Assembly: GCA_046154185.1 (NCBI GenBank)
Contig: JBJXGE010000076.1
Span: 11,500-75,499 of the forward strand
DNA: 64,000 bases
From: JBJXGE01 sp046154185
GTDB taxonomy: Bacteria > Planctomycetota > UBA8108 > UBA1146 > JAJFFE01
Reading direction: 5' to 3'
Each line of letters opens with the position of its first letter. The stretch's first letter is position 1. Shown one piece after another: positions 16,830-25,492 of the stretch. The position numbers and the translations under genes were made by a program. The notes beneath the pieces are model-generated. The model did no database searches. It had not been told where the DNA came from and worked only from the letters and a program-made list of their open reading frames with translations.

Positions 16830-17978
16830 CTATCCCGTGTTTAGGTAGTTCAAGATCACTGGATCGTTCGCGTGACGCATCGCCTCATCGCGCGAAATCA
16901 CACCTTCCCTGCAGAGTTGGGCGAGGTGCTTCTCCATTGAAATCATCCCGACTTTGCTGCCGGTCTCGAGTTGCCCATAAATCTGGTGCCAGTTGCCGGA
17001 ACGGATGAGGTGCCCGACGGCCGGCGTCACGCGCAACACTTCGACGGCAGCGCAACGTCCTTGGCCGTTCAAGCGCGTCACGAGTTTCTGACCCAGCACG
17101 AGCGACAGGCTGAACGAAAGTTGCGTCGAGAGCTCCTTGTTCCGCTCGGCTGGAAACATGTCGACGATGCGCGAAATCACGCCTTTGGTGTCGCGCGTGT
17201 GCAGCGTCGAAAGCACCAGGTGACCCGTCTCGGCGGCGGTCAACGCGAGACTCGTTGTTTCGCGATCCCGCATTTCGCCGACGAAGATGATGTCCGGGTC
17301 TTCGCGCAACGCGCTGCGTAGTCCCTCTTCAAAACTCGCCACGTGCGTGCCAACTTCGCGCTGCGAGATCATCGCGTGCTCGCTCGCCATCACATACTCG
17401 ACCGGATCTTCCAGCGTGATGATGCGCGCGCGCTGCTTGCGATTGATGTGCTTGAGCAAGCTCGCGATCGTCGTCGATTTGCCGCTCCCGGTGATGCCGG
17501 TGACGATGATGAGACCTTGGTTGAGCTCGACGATTTCACGCCACACGTCATTGGGAAAACCAACTTGCTCGATGTCCGGCACAAAACGCGGGAGCGCCCG
17601 CAACGTGGCGGCAAGACCATCGCGATCATGAAACACGTTGACGCGGAAACTGAGTCGGCGCTCATCCCAGTCGAAAGAGGAGTCGACGTCGTCGGGCGGC
17701 ATGCCCATGAGTCTTCGCACTTGCGCCGCATTGAGGAGCGGCAGAATCAACGCTTCGACGACCGGCGCCGTGAGCGGCTCACCTTGCGGCACCGGCACGA
17801 GTTCATTGTCGAACCTAAAGCGCGCCGGCTCGCCCACTTTGAGGTGCAAATCCGAGAGTCGTAGGATGCCCTTTACTTGATACTGCGGCTCCGCGAACCG
17901 GCCGAGCAAGTCGAGCAAGCTGCGCTTCACGCCGCCGATTTCATAGACCGCCTTGTGCGCACCTTCCGGAATCGCCAT
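16830..17978 (-). CDS. PilT/PilU-type pilus retraction ATPase
   Basis: 382 aa cytoplasmic hexameric ATPase of the secretion superfamily. An N-terminal PAS-like domain (LRLSDLHLKVGEPARFRFD) precedes Walker A GITGSGKST at 161-169, the Asp box IITLEDPVEYV, Walker B DPDIIFVGEMRD and the His box ETGHLVLSTLHT. PilT/PilU proteins depolymerise type IV pili. The AIRNLIRE motif of canonical PilT is not evident near the C-terminus, which instead has SMEKHLAQLCREGVIS; PilU-like is possible. No other pilus gene is in the window, so it is an orphan here. Confidence 0.88.
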   Translation of the reverse strand: MAIPEGAHKAVYEIGGVKRSLLDLLGRFAEPQYQVKGILRLSDLHLKVGEPARFRFDNELVPVPQGEPLTAPVVEALILPLLNAAQVRRLMGMPPDDVDSSFDWDERRLSFRVNVFHDRDGLAATLRALPRFVPDIEQVGFPNDVWREIVELNQGLIIVTGITGSGKSTTIASLLKHINRKQRARIITLEDPVEYVMASEHAMISQREVGTHVASFEEGLRSALREDPDIIFVGEMRDRETTSLALTAAETGHLVLSTLHTRDTKGVISRIVDMFPAERNKELSTQLSFSLSLVLGQKLVTRLNGQGRCAAVEVLRVTPAVGHLIRSGNWHQIYGQLETGSKVGMISMEKHLAQLCREGVISRDEAMRHANDPVILNYLNTG

Positions 17979-18392
17979 TTCGTCGCCCCGGCTCTCTCTG
18001 TGTTACGCGGACTCTTATCCCCGAAGCGCGAACTTTAGCGCTCAAGTGCAGTCAGCGCGATGCGATCTCGCGATGGGAACGTGCCGTTGCGCGACGACTC
18101 TTGCTTGTCGCGCCGGGCGAACTATATAGTCCGGGTGTTCTTAGTGGGACCGTTTGCTCAGGCTTGTTGGCAGAGAGGGGCAGCCGCCCTCGGCGCGAGA
18201 GAAAATGCCGTCGTGTCGTTGTGGTGCGCTCCCTCAGCGGCCACCGGCTCGTGCGGCCTTTCCTCCCCCGCCGCAGCTCTCTTGTGTCAGCTCGTCGCCA
18301 CTCAGTTCACCGTGCTAACTTCGCTAGTCGCAAGCGCGACGGCGACGCATCGCGCGTTTTCAACTGCCGGCGAACCGCCGCGAAGGGAGCCA
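17979..18392. other. 414-bp region between pilT-like and rnc
   Basis: Holds the promoters of two divergent genes and an unusually long rnc leader of about 260 nt after a candidate promoter at 18101-18128. It contains a small GC hairpin (gagggg/cgccctc near 18173-18192). No convincing ORF. RNase III genes are often autoregulated through cleavage of a leader hairpin; that is a possible reason for the length, but unproven. Confidence 0.4.
18101..18128 (+). promoter_or_regulatory. Candidate promoter for rnc-mfd
   Basis: TTGCTT (18101-18106) and TATATA (18123-18128) are 16 bp apart in otherwise GC-rich DNA. It would drive rnc and, through a 21-bp gap, mfd. Confidence 0.5.
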
Positions 18393-19334
18393 ATGACGGT
18401 ACCACGCAGTTTTGAACATGAGAATCTGACGCCGGACCAGCTCAAGCGCCTCGAAGAGTGCGAACAGCGTATCGGCTACACCTTCAAGAATCCGAACTAT
18501 CTGCTGCAAGCGCTCACGCACTCATCCATGAAGAGCGTCGATCAACCCTGCAACGAGCGCATGGAGTTTCTCGGCGACTCAGTGCTCGGTCTCTTGATGA
18601 CGGAGTTTCTCTTCAACTTCTATGGCGAACTGACGGAAGGCGAGCTCACGCAAATCAAGTCGGTCGTCGTTTCGACGACGACGCTCGCCGCCGAGGGCCT
18701 GCGACTCAAACTCGACGAAGCGCTCGTCGTGGGCAAAGGCGTTACCTCGCGCAAGCTGCTGCCAACCTCTCTGCTCGCGAACGTCTTCGAAGCGGTTGTC
18801 TGCGCGGTGTACCTCGACGGCGGGCTCGACAAGGCGCGCGAGTTTTGTCTCCGCAATCTCTATCACCAGGTTTTGAAAGTGAATCAAAACCGTCACCCGC
18901 TGAATTACAAATCGCTGCTGCAGCAGCATGTGCAGAAGACTGACGGCAAGACGCCGGTTTACCGCGTCGCATCAGAAGCCGGACCGGACCATTCGAAGAC
19001 GTTTACCGTGCATGCCATGATCGCAAAGAAAGTGCTCGGCACCGGTAGTGGTAAGAACAAGAAGGAAGCGGAGCAAGCGGCCGCTCAGCAAGCACTGGAA
19101 CAACTCGGTGTGCTGGCGGAAGTGGCGACGAACGCAGCTTTGGATGCCACGGATCCGACCACGCCCGACGCGCCGAATTCTGTGTCGGACGTCGACGACG
19201 ACGCCATTGTGGAAGCCGAGCCGGAATCCGATCCAAGACCGGAGCCGTCGCCCCGGCGTCGCCGCGTCGAAATCGATCTTTCCGCTTTCGAGGTGAAGCC
19301 GGAAGCGACGCGGCGAAACGGCGAAAATGCGTAG
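18393..19334 (+). CDS. rnc: Ribonuclease III
   Basis: Double-strand-specific RNase processing rRNA precursors, 313 aa. The start at 18393 follows GAAGGGAG. The catalytic signature NERMEFLGDS is at 54-63. The second metal box reads LLANVFEA (about 127-134), with Asn where E. coli has Asp114 and the Glu of E117 kept. The dsRNA-binding domain spans about 160-232 (NYKSLLQQHVQKTDGKTPVY ... GSGKNKKEAEQAAAQQALE). Residues 235-313 are an acidic/Pro-rich tail absent from E. coli RNase III (226 aa). mfd follows after 21 bp. Confidence 0.95.
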   Translation: MTVPRSFEHENLTPDQLKRLEECEQRIGYTFKNPNYLLQALTHSSMKSVDQPCNERMEFLGDSVLGLLMTEFLFNFYGELTEGELTQIKSVVVSTTTLAAEGLRLKLDEALVVGKGVTSRKLLPTSLLANVFEAVVCAVYLDGGLDKAREFCLRNLYHQVLKVNQNRHPLNYKSLLQQHVQKTDGKTPVYRVASEAGPDHSKTFTVHAMIAKKVLGTGSGKNKKEAEQAAAQQALEQLGVLAEVATNAALDATDPTTPDAPNSVSDVDDDAIVEAEPESDPRPEPSPRRRRVEIDLSAFEVKPEATRRNGENA

Positions 19335-19355
19335 TTGCCTGCGAGGCGCGCCGCG

Positions 19356-22300
19356 ATGAATGAAGCGACGACCAGCGCGTTGCTGCTCCAACGGCTCTTC
19401 TCCAAGTCGGCTGCCTTGCGAGAACTCGCCGCACGCGTCGCGCGTAACGGTGTGACTCCGCTCGGTCGCGCCGCCGATTCCGTCGCAGCACTGGCGCTCG
19501 CGTATCTGAGCGCGTTCGAGGGCAAAAGCATCATTTGGGTCACCGCGCGCCTTGATGAGGCCGAACGCGCGCGTCGCGACTGGAGCACCTTTCTCGGCGC
19601 CGAGGTCGACGAATTTCCGCCGTGGGAGTCGCTGTTCGAGTCCGACTCCGAGCCGGACCCCGACATTTATCGACAACGCGCGCAGGTCATCGATGCGCTC
19701 GCGTCGAATCGGCGCGTCGCGGTCGTCGCGCCCGTGCAAGCGTTGTTGCAGCCGATTAGCAAAGCGAACGCGCGCAACGATCAGCGCCTCGTATTGCGTG
19801 CTGGCGACTCGCTGCCGATCGACAACTTGGCGCGCCAGCTCGCGGATGCCGGCTTCAGGCGATTCCCGCAGGTCGCGCGCCCTGGTGACTTCGCCGTGCG
19901 CGGCGGGATCTTCGATATTTTCCCGCGCGAAGCGCAGCATCCCTATCGACTCGAGTATCTCGGTAATGAGATCGAGACCGTGCGCAGCATTTCGCAAGAA
20001 GATCAACGGTCACGCGACGAAGTCGGCCTGGTGGCGCTCGCGCTCGAACCGCGCAGCGCTTACTTCATCCGCGGCTTCACCGGCAAAGAGACGACGTTGT
20101 TCGATCGCTTGCCGAAAGACGTCCTCCTCGCGATCACGAATCCGCGCGACCTTTACGAACGGACGTCGTCGCTCATCGGTCAGTGGGCGGCGCGCCGCGA
20201 AGCGCAGATTGCCGAAAAATTTTGGGCGCGCGCGGCGAAGCTCTCGCGACTTGAGCTCGAGTCGCTCGTGCCAGAAGTCGGTAAGCAAGCGCTCACGCTG
20301 CCGGTTGCCAGCGTCGATGAATTTACCGGCGCGTTGGATCACGTCGTGGAAGGCATCAAGCGACAGGTTGAAGCAGGTCGAGACGTCTGCGTTTATTTCC
20401 GTCAGCAAGCCGAGGTCGAGCGTTTTCAGGAGATTCTCGACGAGCATCAGGTCGGCGCCGGCTGCCGACCCGTGCGTGGGGAATTGGGTCGCGGGTTTCG
20501 CTGGGAGGAGCCCGGCGGCGCGATCTTTTTGAGCGGCTCCGCGATTCTCGGTCGCACACGCACGCTTGCGCGGCGTGCTACGAAAGTGCTGCCGACGCGC
20601 GCCGTCGAGAGTTTTATCGAACTCGCTGAAGGCGACTTGGTCGTGCACGTCTCGCACGGTATCGGCCGCTATCTCGGCGTGCGCGACCTCAATGAGGGTC
20701 GACGCCGCGGCGAGCATCTCGTGATCGAGTATCGCGAAGGCGTGCAGCTTCTCGTGCCGGCCGATCGCATCGATCTCGTGCAAAAGTACATCGGCGGTGG
20801 TCGCGGCGCACCGTTCCTCGATCGACTCGGCTCGCGCACGTGGGCGCGGAAGCGCGCGCAAGTCGAAGAGGATGTCCACGACCTGGCGGCGGAGATGATC
20901 GAAGTGCAAGCGCTGCGCGCCGAACGCGATGGTTTCGCGTTTCCGCCCGACAACGCCTGGCAACGCGAATTCGAGGCGGCGTTTCCATTTCAGGAAACGC
21001 GTGACCAGCTCTCTTCCATGGAATCGATTCGCAGAGATCTCGAGAGCGCGCGGCCCATGGACCGGCTCATTTGCGGCGATGTCGGTTACGGCAAGACCGA
21101 GCTCGCGATGCGCGCGGCTTTCAAGACGGTGCAAGCCAAGCGGCAAGTTGCGGTGCTCGTCCCGACGACCGTGCTCGCGCAACAGCATCTCGTGACGTTT
21201 CACGATCGCATGGCAGAGTTTCCGGTGCGCATTGAGTGCTTAAGCCGCTTGCGAAGCCGCGCCGAGCAGCACGAGATCCTGCGCAAAGCACGCGACGGCG
21301 AGGTCGATATCCTGATCGGTACGCACCGCTTGTTGTCGAACGATGTGAGTTTCGCCGATATCGGACTCATCGTGATCGACGAAGAGCAGCGCTTCGGCGT
21401 CGTGCACAAAGAGAAACTCAAGCAGTTGCGCCGCATGGTGGATGTGCTGACGCTCACTGCGACACCGATCCCGCGCACGCTGCACATGGCGCTCATGGGT
21501 GTGCGTGATATTTCGAGTCTTCATGAGGCGCCGCAGGGGCGGAGCGCCATTCATACCGAGGTGACGCGTTTCGATCCGCAGCGCTTTCGCGAGATTATCT
21601 TGCGCGAACTCAATCGCGACGGGCAGGTTTTCTATCTGCACAATCGCGTAGCGAGCATCAAGGCGTGCCGCCACGAGCTCGAGCAGCTAGTGCCCGAGGC
21701 GCGCATGATCGAAGTGCACGGACAAATGAACGACGATGAACTCGAGGATCGCATGCTCGGCTTCCTCGAGAAGCGCTACAACGTCCTCGTGTGCACGACT
21801 ATTATCGAAAGCGGTCTCGATATACCGTCCGCGAACACGCTCATCGTCGAGCGCGCGGATCGCTTTGGACTCGCCGAGTTGCATCAGTTGCGTGGACGCG
21901 TCGGGCGCGGACAGCACCAAGCGTACGCGTACCTGTTGGTCTCGGAAGATCGGCCGATCTCGATCGACGCCACGCGTCGACTCGAAGCGATCGAGGAATT
22001 TAGTCAACTCGGCGCGGGTTTTCAGATCGCCATGCGCGATCTCGAAATTCGCGGCGCCGGCAATCTGCTCGGCAAGGAGCAATCCGGCCACATCGCCGCC
22101 GTCGGCTACGATCTCTACTGCAAGCTGCTCAAGAACGCCGTCGATAAGCTGCGCGGCACGCCGTCGCGCGAGCCGCCGGATGTCGAAATCGCGATTCCCG
22201 GCGACTATCGCATTCCGCAAGAGTACGTGGGCGAGGTTGCGCAGCGACTGCGCGTTTACCGTTCGATCGCGACTGCGCTCGACGTCACCGCGGTTGCTGA

Positions 22301-22601
22301 GCTCGAGGAGAGTCTCACCGATCTTTACGGCGCACCGCCCGCGGAAGCGCGCGAGCTCCTGCGCCTGCAGCAGCTCCGCATCGTCTTCGGCCGCATCGGC
22401 GTTCGCAAAGCGTGGCTCGAAAACGGTTGGCTGTTCCTCGCGGGCGATCTCGACGCGATGACGACACAGTTGCGGAAGAAATCCTGGGAAACGCTGCGCC
22501 CGCCCGGCGAAGCGACGCTCGCGACGCGGCCCCGCACCGGCGCCCGCCTCGAACGCTTCGAGCAAGTGGTCATCGCCGCGCTCGCGGATTTCGGCGATTG
22601 A
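19356..22601 (+). CDS. mfd: Transcription-repair coupling factor Mfd
   Basis: ATP-driven translocase that removes stalled RNA polymerase and recruits UvrA. 1081 aa from the ATG at 19356; an in-frame TTG lies 7 codons upstream. Order: UvrB-like N-terminus (GDFAVRGGIFDIFP), RNAP-interaction domain with the Mfd hallmark GDLVVHVSHGIGRYLG, helicase motif I GDVGYGKTE near 573, DEEQ box near 675 (VIDEEQRFGV), TATPIPRT, TTIIESGLDIP and GRVGR, then the TRCF C-terminal domain. All helicase motifs appear intact. Probably cotranscribed with rnc. Confidence 0.97.
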   Translation: MNEATTSALLLQRLFSKSAALRELAARVARNGVTPLGRAADSVAALALAYLSAFEGKSIIWVTARLDEAERARRDWSTFLGAEVDEFPPWESLFESDSEPDPDIYRQRAQVIDALASNRRVAVVAPVQALLQPISKANARNDQRLVLRAGDSLPIDNLARQLADAGFRRFPQVARPGDFAVRGGIFDIFPREAQHPYRLEYLGNEIETVRSISQEDQRSRDEVGLVALALEPRSAYFIRGFTGKETTLFDRLPKDVLLAITNPRDLYERTSSLIGQWAARREAQIAEKFWARAAKLSRLELESLVPEVGKQALTLPVASVDEFTGALDHVVEGIKRQVEAGRDVCVYFRQQAEVERFQEILDEHQVGAGCRPVRGELGRGFRWEEPGGAIFLSGSAILGRTRTLARRATKVLPTRAVESFIELAEGDLVVHVSHGIGRYLGVRDLNEGRRRGEHLVIEYREGVQLLVPADRIDLVQKYIGGGRGAPFLDRLGSRTWARKRAQVEEDVHDLAAEMIEVQALRAERDGFAFPPDNAWQREFEAAFPFQETRDQLSSMESIRRDLESARPMDRLICGDVGYGKTELAMRAAFKTVQAKRQVAVLVPTTVLAQQHLVTFHDRMAEFPVRIECLSRLRSRAEQHEILRKARDGEVDILIGTHRLLSNDVSFADIGLIVIDEEQRFGVVHKEKLKQLRRMVDVLTLTATPIPRTLHMALMGVRDISSLHEAPQGRSAIHTEVTRFDPQRFREIILRELNRDGQVFYLHNRVASIKACRHELEQLVPEARMIEVHGQMNDDELEDRMLGFLEKRYNVLVCTTIIESGLDIPSANTLIVERADRFGLAELHQLRGRVGRGQHQAYAYLLVSEDRPISIDATRRLEAIEEFSQLGAGFQIAMRDLEIRGAGNLLGKEQSGHIAAVGYDLYCKLLKNAVDKLRGTPSREPPDVEIAIPGDYRIPQEYVGEVAQRLRVYRSIATALDVTAVAELEESLTDLYGAPPAEARELLRLQQLRIVFGRIGVRKAWLENGWLFLAGDLDAMTTQLRKKSWETLRPPGEATLATRPRTGARLERFEQVVIAALADFGD

Positions 22602-22606
22602 TACCG

Positions 22607-23221
22607 TCACGATCGCCGTGCGACTGGCGCCGCGCGCAGATTCTCGAGAATCTGTCGGGTGGCGGCTCGGAATCTCCGCGCGTCGTTGTATGGACGCGCG
22701 ACGAGCAGGGCGCCTTCGAATGAACTCAAAAGCACTCGCGCCACGTCGAGCGCGGATCCCCGAGAATGGAAGATTCCGCGCCGGCGCCCCTGCGCGACGA
22801 CATTCGTGAGCCATTTCTCATTGAAGTCGAAAAACTGCCGGATTCCGGACTGCATCTCCTCTGGCAGGGAACTGAACTCCGCCGCGAGCATGCCGCACAG
22901 ACAGAGCCGGTTCGCCCGCAGCACGTCCGCGTAGAGCTTCACGTACGCCGCGAGCTTCACCGACGCATCGACATTGCGCGAATCGATTGCGAGCAGGGTC
23001 GCCTTAAATTGCGCGAGGTAGCGCTCGATGAGCGCGCGGCCCAGCGCTCCCTTGGTCGGAAAATGATGGTGCAGGCTCGCCTTGCGCACGCCGAGCTCCT
23101 CAGCGATGTCGGCATAGCTGAACCAGTTGAAGCCCATGGTCTGCACCAACCGCTCGGCCGCATCCAGCATGCGGTTAGCGGTGTTCGAGGGCGCGAGCTT
23201 GCGTTGCAGCGCTGCGGTCAT
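22607..23221 (-). CDS. TetR/AcrR family transcriptional regulator
   Basis: 204 aa. The N-terminal helix-turn-helix is typical: MLDAAERLVQTMGFNWFSYADIAEELGVRKASLHHHFPTKGAL (about 18-60) is followed by a helical ligand domain containing the TetR_C-like CLCGMLAAEFSSLPEEMQ. Homologues repress a divergent gene and release on binding a small molecule. Here the divergent neighbour is a methyltransferase, and an imperfect palindrome lies in the 99-bp gap. It converges on mfd with 5 bp between stops. Confidence 0.9.
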   Translation of the reverse strand: MTAALQRKLAPSNTANRMLDAAERLVQTMGFNWFSYADIAEELGVRKASLHHHFPTKGALGRALIERYLAQFKATLLAIDSRNVDASVKLAAYVKLYADVLRANRLCLCGMLAAEFSSLPEEMQSGIRQFFDFNEKWLTNVVAQGRRRGIFHSRGSALDVARVLLSSFEGALLVARPYNDARRFRAATRQILENLRAAPVARRS

Positions 23222-23250
23222 GACGCGCGATAATAGCAGGACTAGCGACC

Positions 23251-23268
23251 CTGCCTACTAGTTGGTAG
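23251..23268. promoter_or_regulatory. Candidate TetR operator
   Basis: The 18-bp sequence ctgcctactagttggtag is an inverted repeat centred on ACTAGT, with 7 of 9 positions paired. It sits in the gap between the divergent TetR gene and the methyltransferase gene, the expected place for autoregulation and control of the neighbour. Confidence 0.55.
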
Positions 23269-23320
23269 AAAGACGAGCCACTTTGGAAGCGAGAAGCAGG
23301 GCAAAGAACCGAGTAGGACG

Positions 23321-24373
23321 ATGAACATGGATCAAGTACGCCTGGAGGCATTTCTCGGCAAGGCGGTCGGGGATCTCGGCGCCGCAATCGGCGCGGTGCT
23401 CATCTCCATCGGCGACGAACTCGGGCTCTACCGCGCGCTCACGAAGCGGCCGCTCACCGCGGCGGAACTCGCGGCCGACACGAGCACCAACGAGCGCTAC
23501 ATTCGAGAATGGCTCGGCGCGCAGGCGGCGGGTGGGTACGTGGACTACGATCCCGCAAGCGATCGCTACTCGCTCAACGCCGAACAAGCGCTTTGTCTGG
23601 CGGACCCGAACGGTCCAGTCGATCTGCCGGGCGCCTATTCCATCGTCCAGGATCTCTTCCATGTGCGGCAACGCGCGCTCGACAACTTTCGCACGGGGCG
23701 CGGCATGGAATGGGGAGAACACCATGCGTGCCTTTTTCACGGTACGGAGCGGTTTTTCCGCGCGAGCTACAACGCCAATCTGCTCGGCTCCTGGTTGCCC
23801 GCGTTGCATGGCGTAGTCGAGAAGCTTGAGCGCGGCGGCAAGGCCGCGGATGTGGGCTGCGGACACGGCGCGAGCACCATTCTGATGGCCAAAGCGTTTC
23901 CGCGCTCCCAGTTCATCGGTATTGACTACCACGCGGCCTCGATCGATACCGCGCGCGAGCGCGCGAAGGTCGCGGGAGTGAGCAATGCGCGATTCGAGAT
24001 TGCGGATGCCACAGCTTACTCGGCCGTAGATCTCGACTTCATCGCGTTCTTCGATTGCCTCCATGATATGGCGGATCCTGTCGGCGCCGCGCGACACGCG
24101 CGCGCAGCGCTGACCGCCGAGGGCAGTTGTATGATCGTCGAGCCGTTCGCGGGCGACAACGTGGCCGACAATCTGAATCCCGTTGGACGCGTGTACTACG
24201 GCGCATCGACATTGATCTGCGTGCCCGTCTCGCTCGCGAAGCGCGGACCTGCGCTGGGAGCGCAAGCCGGGGAGCGCCGGTTGCGCGAGATCGTCGTCGA
24301 GCGCGGTGGCTTCACGCGTTTTCGACGCGCCACGGCCACGCCGTTCAATCTGGTGCTGGAGGCCCGGCCCTAA
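23321..24373 (+). CDS. Class I SAM-dependent methyltransferase with winged-helix N-terminus
   Basis: 350 aa. Residues about 20-95 form a winged-helix dimerisation domain (LAADTSTNERYIREWLGAQAAGGYVDYD), and the Rossmann domain begins at about 170 with motif I DVGCGHGAS, the acidic motif II FIGIDYH and an F-D-C-L-H-D motif IV (IAFFDCLHDMADP). This matches the Rv2258c-like small-molecule methyltransferase group. AGGA is 3 bp from the ATG at 23321 and 8 bp from the second ATG at 23327, so the true start may be the latter. Substrate unknown; probably controlled by the divergent TetR protein. Confidence 0.9.
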   Translation: MNMDQVRLEAFLGKAVGDLGAAIGAVLISIGDELGLYRALTKRPLTAAELAADTSTNERYIREWLGAQAAGGYVDYDPASDRYSLNAEQALCLADPNGPVDLPGAYSIVQDLFHVRQRALDNFRTGRGMEWGEHHACLFHGTERFFRASYNANLLGSWLPALHGVVEKLERGGKAADVGCGHGASTILMAKAFPRSQFIGIDYHAASIDTARERAKVAGVSNARFEIADATAYSAVDLDFIAFFDCLHDMADPVGAARHARAALTAEGSCMIVEPFAGDNVADNLNPVGRVYYGASTLICVPVSLAKRGPALGAQAGERRLREIVVERGGFTRFRRATATPFNLVLEARP

Positions 24374-24440
24374 AGTCCGCGGCGCGAACGACAACCGCGC
24401 GGGAAGTCCGAGTAGTTGACGGAGACCGTGGTCGGCACGG

Positions 24441-24872
24441 ATGAACACACTACGCCTCGGCTTCTTCTCCCAGTTTCGCGGAAGTGACACGTTGTTGTTT
24501 CACGGCGATGGGGACGGTCTCCGCCTCCTCGCGCAAACGATGCGTGGATTGTCGACGCCCGGCGCCCTATCTGTTGCGCTGCACGAATTGCCATTTGTAG
24601 AGATTCATCACGACGTTCGGGTCGTCGCGGCTCAGGAGAAACGTGACCGTGGCGTCTGGAGACAAAGTGAAAACGTGTTCCTGTGGCGACGCTCGCCCTT
24701 GGGATGGTTGGAGGCCGCCGAGAAGGTCGAAGTGCTCGTTGTCGCCAGCCACGGGCATCAGTACATCGAAGAAGAACGCCGAATCACGGTGATGGTCTCG
24801 CGCGACGAATATGGACCGGAGTGGTGGGCGGAACACGGATCGAAAAGGTCGAGCACGGAAAACGACCCGTAA
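24441..24872 (+). CDS. Hypothetical protein
   Basis: 143 aa, soluble, no recognised family. It begins LRLGFFSQFRGSDTLLFHGDGDGLRLLA and ends in a strand-rich stretch VEVLVVASHGHQYIEEERRITVMVSRDEYGPEWW, which reads as real protein. A minus-strand frame covers 24567-24836 but has the less convincing composition. It converges with the DUF6717 gene, 5 bp apart. Confidence 0.6.
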   Translation: MNTLRLGFFSQFRGSDTLLFHGDGDGLRLLAQTMRGLSTPGALSVALHELPFVEIHHDVRVVAAQEKRDRGVWRQSENVFLWRRSPLGWLEAAEKVEVLVVASHGHQYIEEERRITVMVSRDEYGPEWWAEHGSKRSSTENDP

Positions 24873-24877
24873 CCGCT

Positions 24878-25237
24878 TTACTTGGACGGCGCCACCGACT
24901 TCGGCTTGACTTGAACGAAAATCTCTTTCGGTGCTTCGTCGAAGTACTTGAGAAGCGCGGGACAGAGCCAGGCGTCGATGGCGAGCTGGGGAGAGTAGTA
25001 CCAGTCACCACTTCCTTCCTTGCGTTGCCACTCCAGGCGCAGTTGATGCCCCGGAAACTCACTGCCCGAGAACAGCAGAATGAAACCCTGGTCCGCGTTG
25101 GGGATGTTCGCGACGACGCGGTCAATCATGGTGTCGGCGCCGCTCACGAACGGCTCTTGCTGGAGACCGACTCGCGGATCATCAAAGACCCACATGTCTA
25201 GGTACTTGTATGGCGCGATGACGTTGATGGCATTCAT
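24878..25237 (-). CDS. DUF6717 family protein
   Basis: 119 aa soluble protein. Hallmarks: NVIAPYKYLDMWVFDD at the start, EPFVSGADTMIDRVV, FILLFSGSEFPG, and a central GDWYYSP before LCPALLKYFDEAP. These match the small uncharacterised DUF6717 family as I know it. Function unknown; no partner evident. Confidence 0.8.
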   Translation of the reverse strand: MNAINVIAPYKYLDMWVFDDPRVGLQQEPFVSGADTMIDRVVANIPNADQGFILLFSGSEFPGHQLRLEWQRKEGSGDWYYSPQLAIDAWLCPALLKYFDEAPKEIFVQVKPKSVAPSK

Positions 25238-25492
25238 GGAGCGCTCGATCTTCTGTTGAGCTGACTCGCACGTGTCGCAGAACTTATTCGCGTCTGCCTT
25301 TCAAGAACACACTTCGAAACGCTGCGGTCCCAGGGGCTGGAGTATAGCGAATGCAACAACTCGGCGACCCGACTGCATTGGTGCGGTCGCGACCTCTGGC
25401 GCCGGGGCGGCCCAAGTCGCATGATTCCGTCCTTTCACAAAGACGCACAGCGCGACTCCGGCGACGCCGGGGTTGTCGAGTGGGAGCGGTGC

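Noticed and set aside
20010..21203. 397-codon open frame antisense to mfd
   Set aside because: Composition is that of a GC-rich shadow frame, with no motif or ribosome-binding site, while the opposite strand encodes all Mfd helicase motifs.
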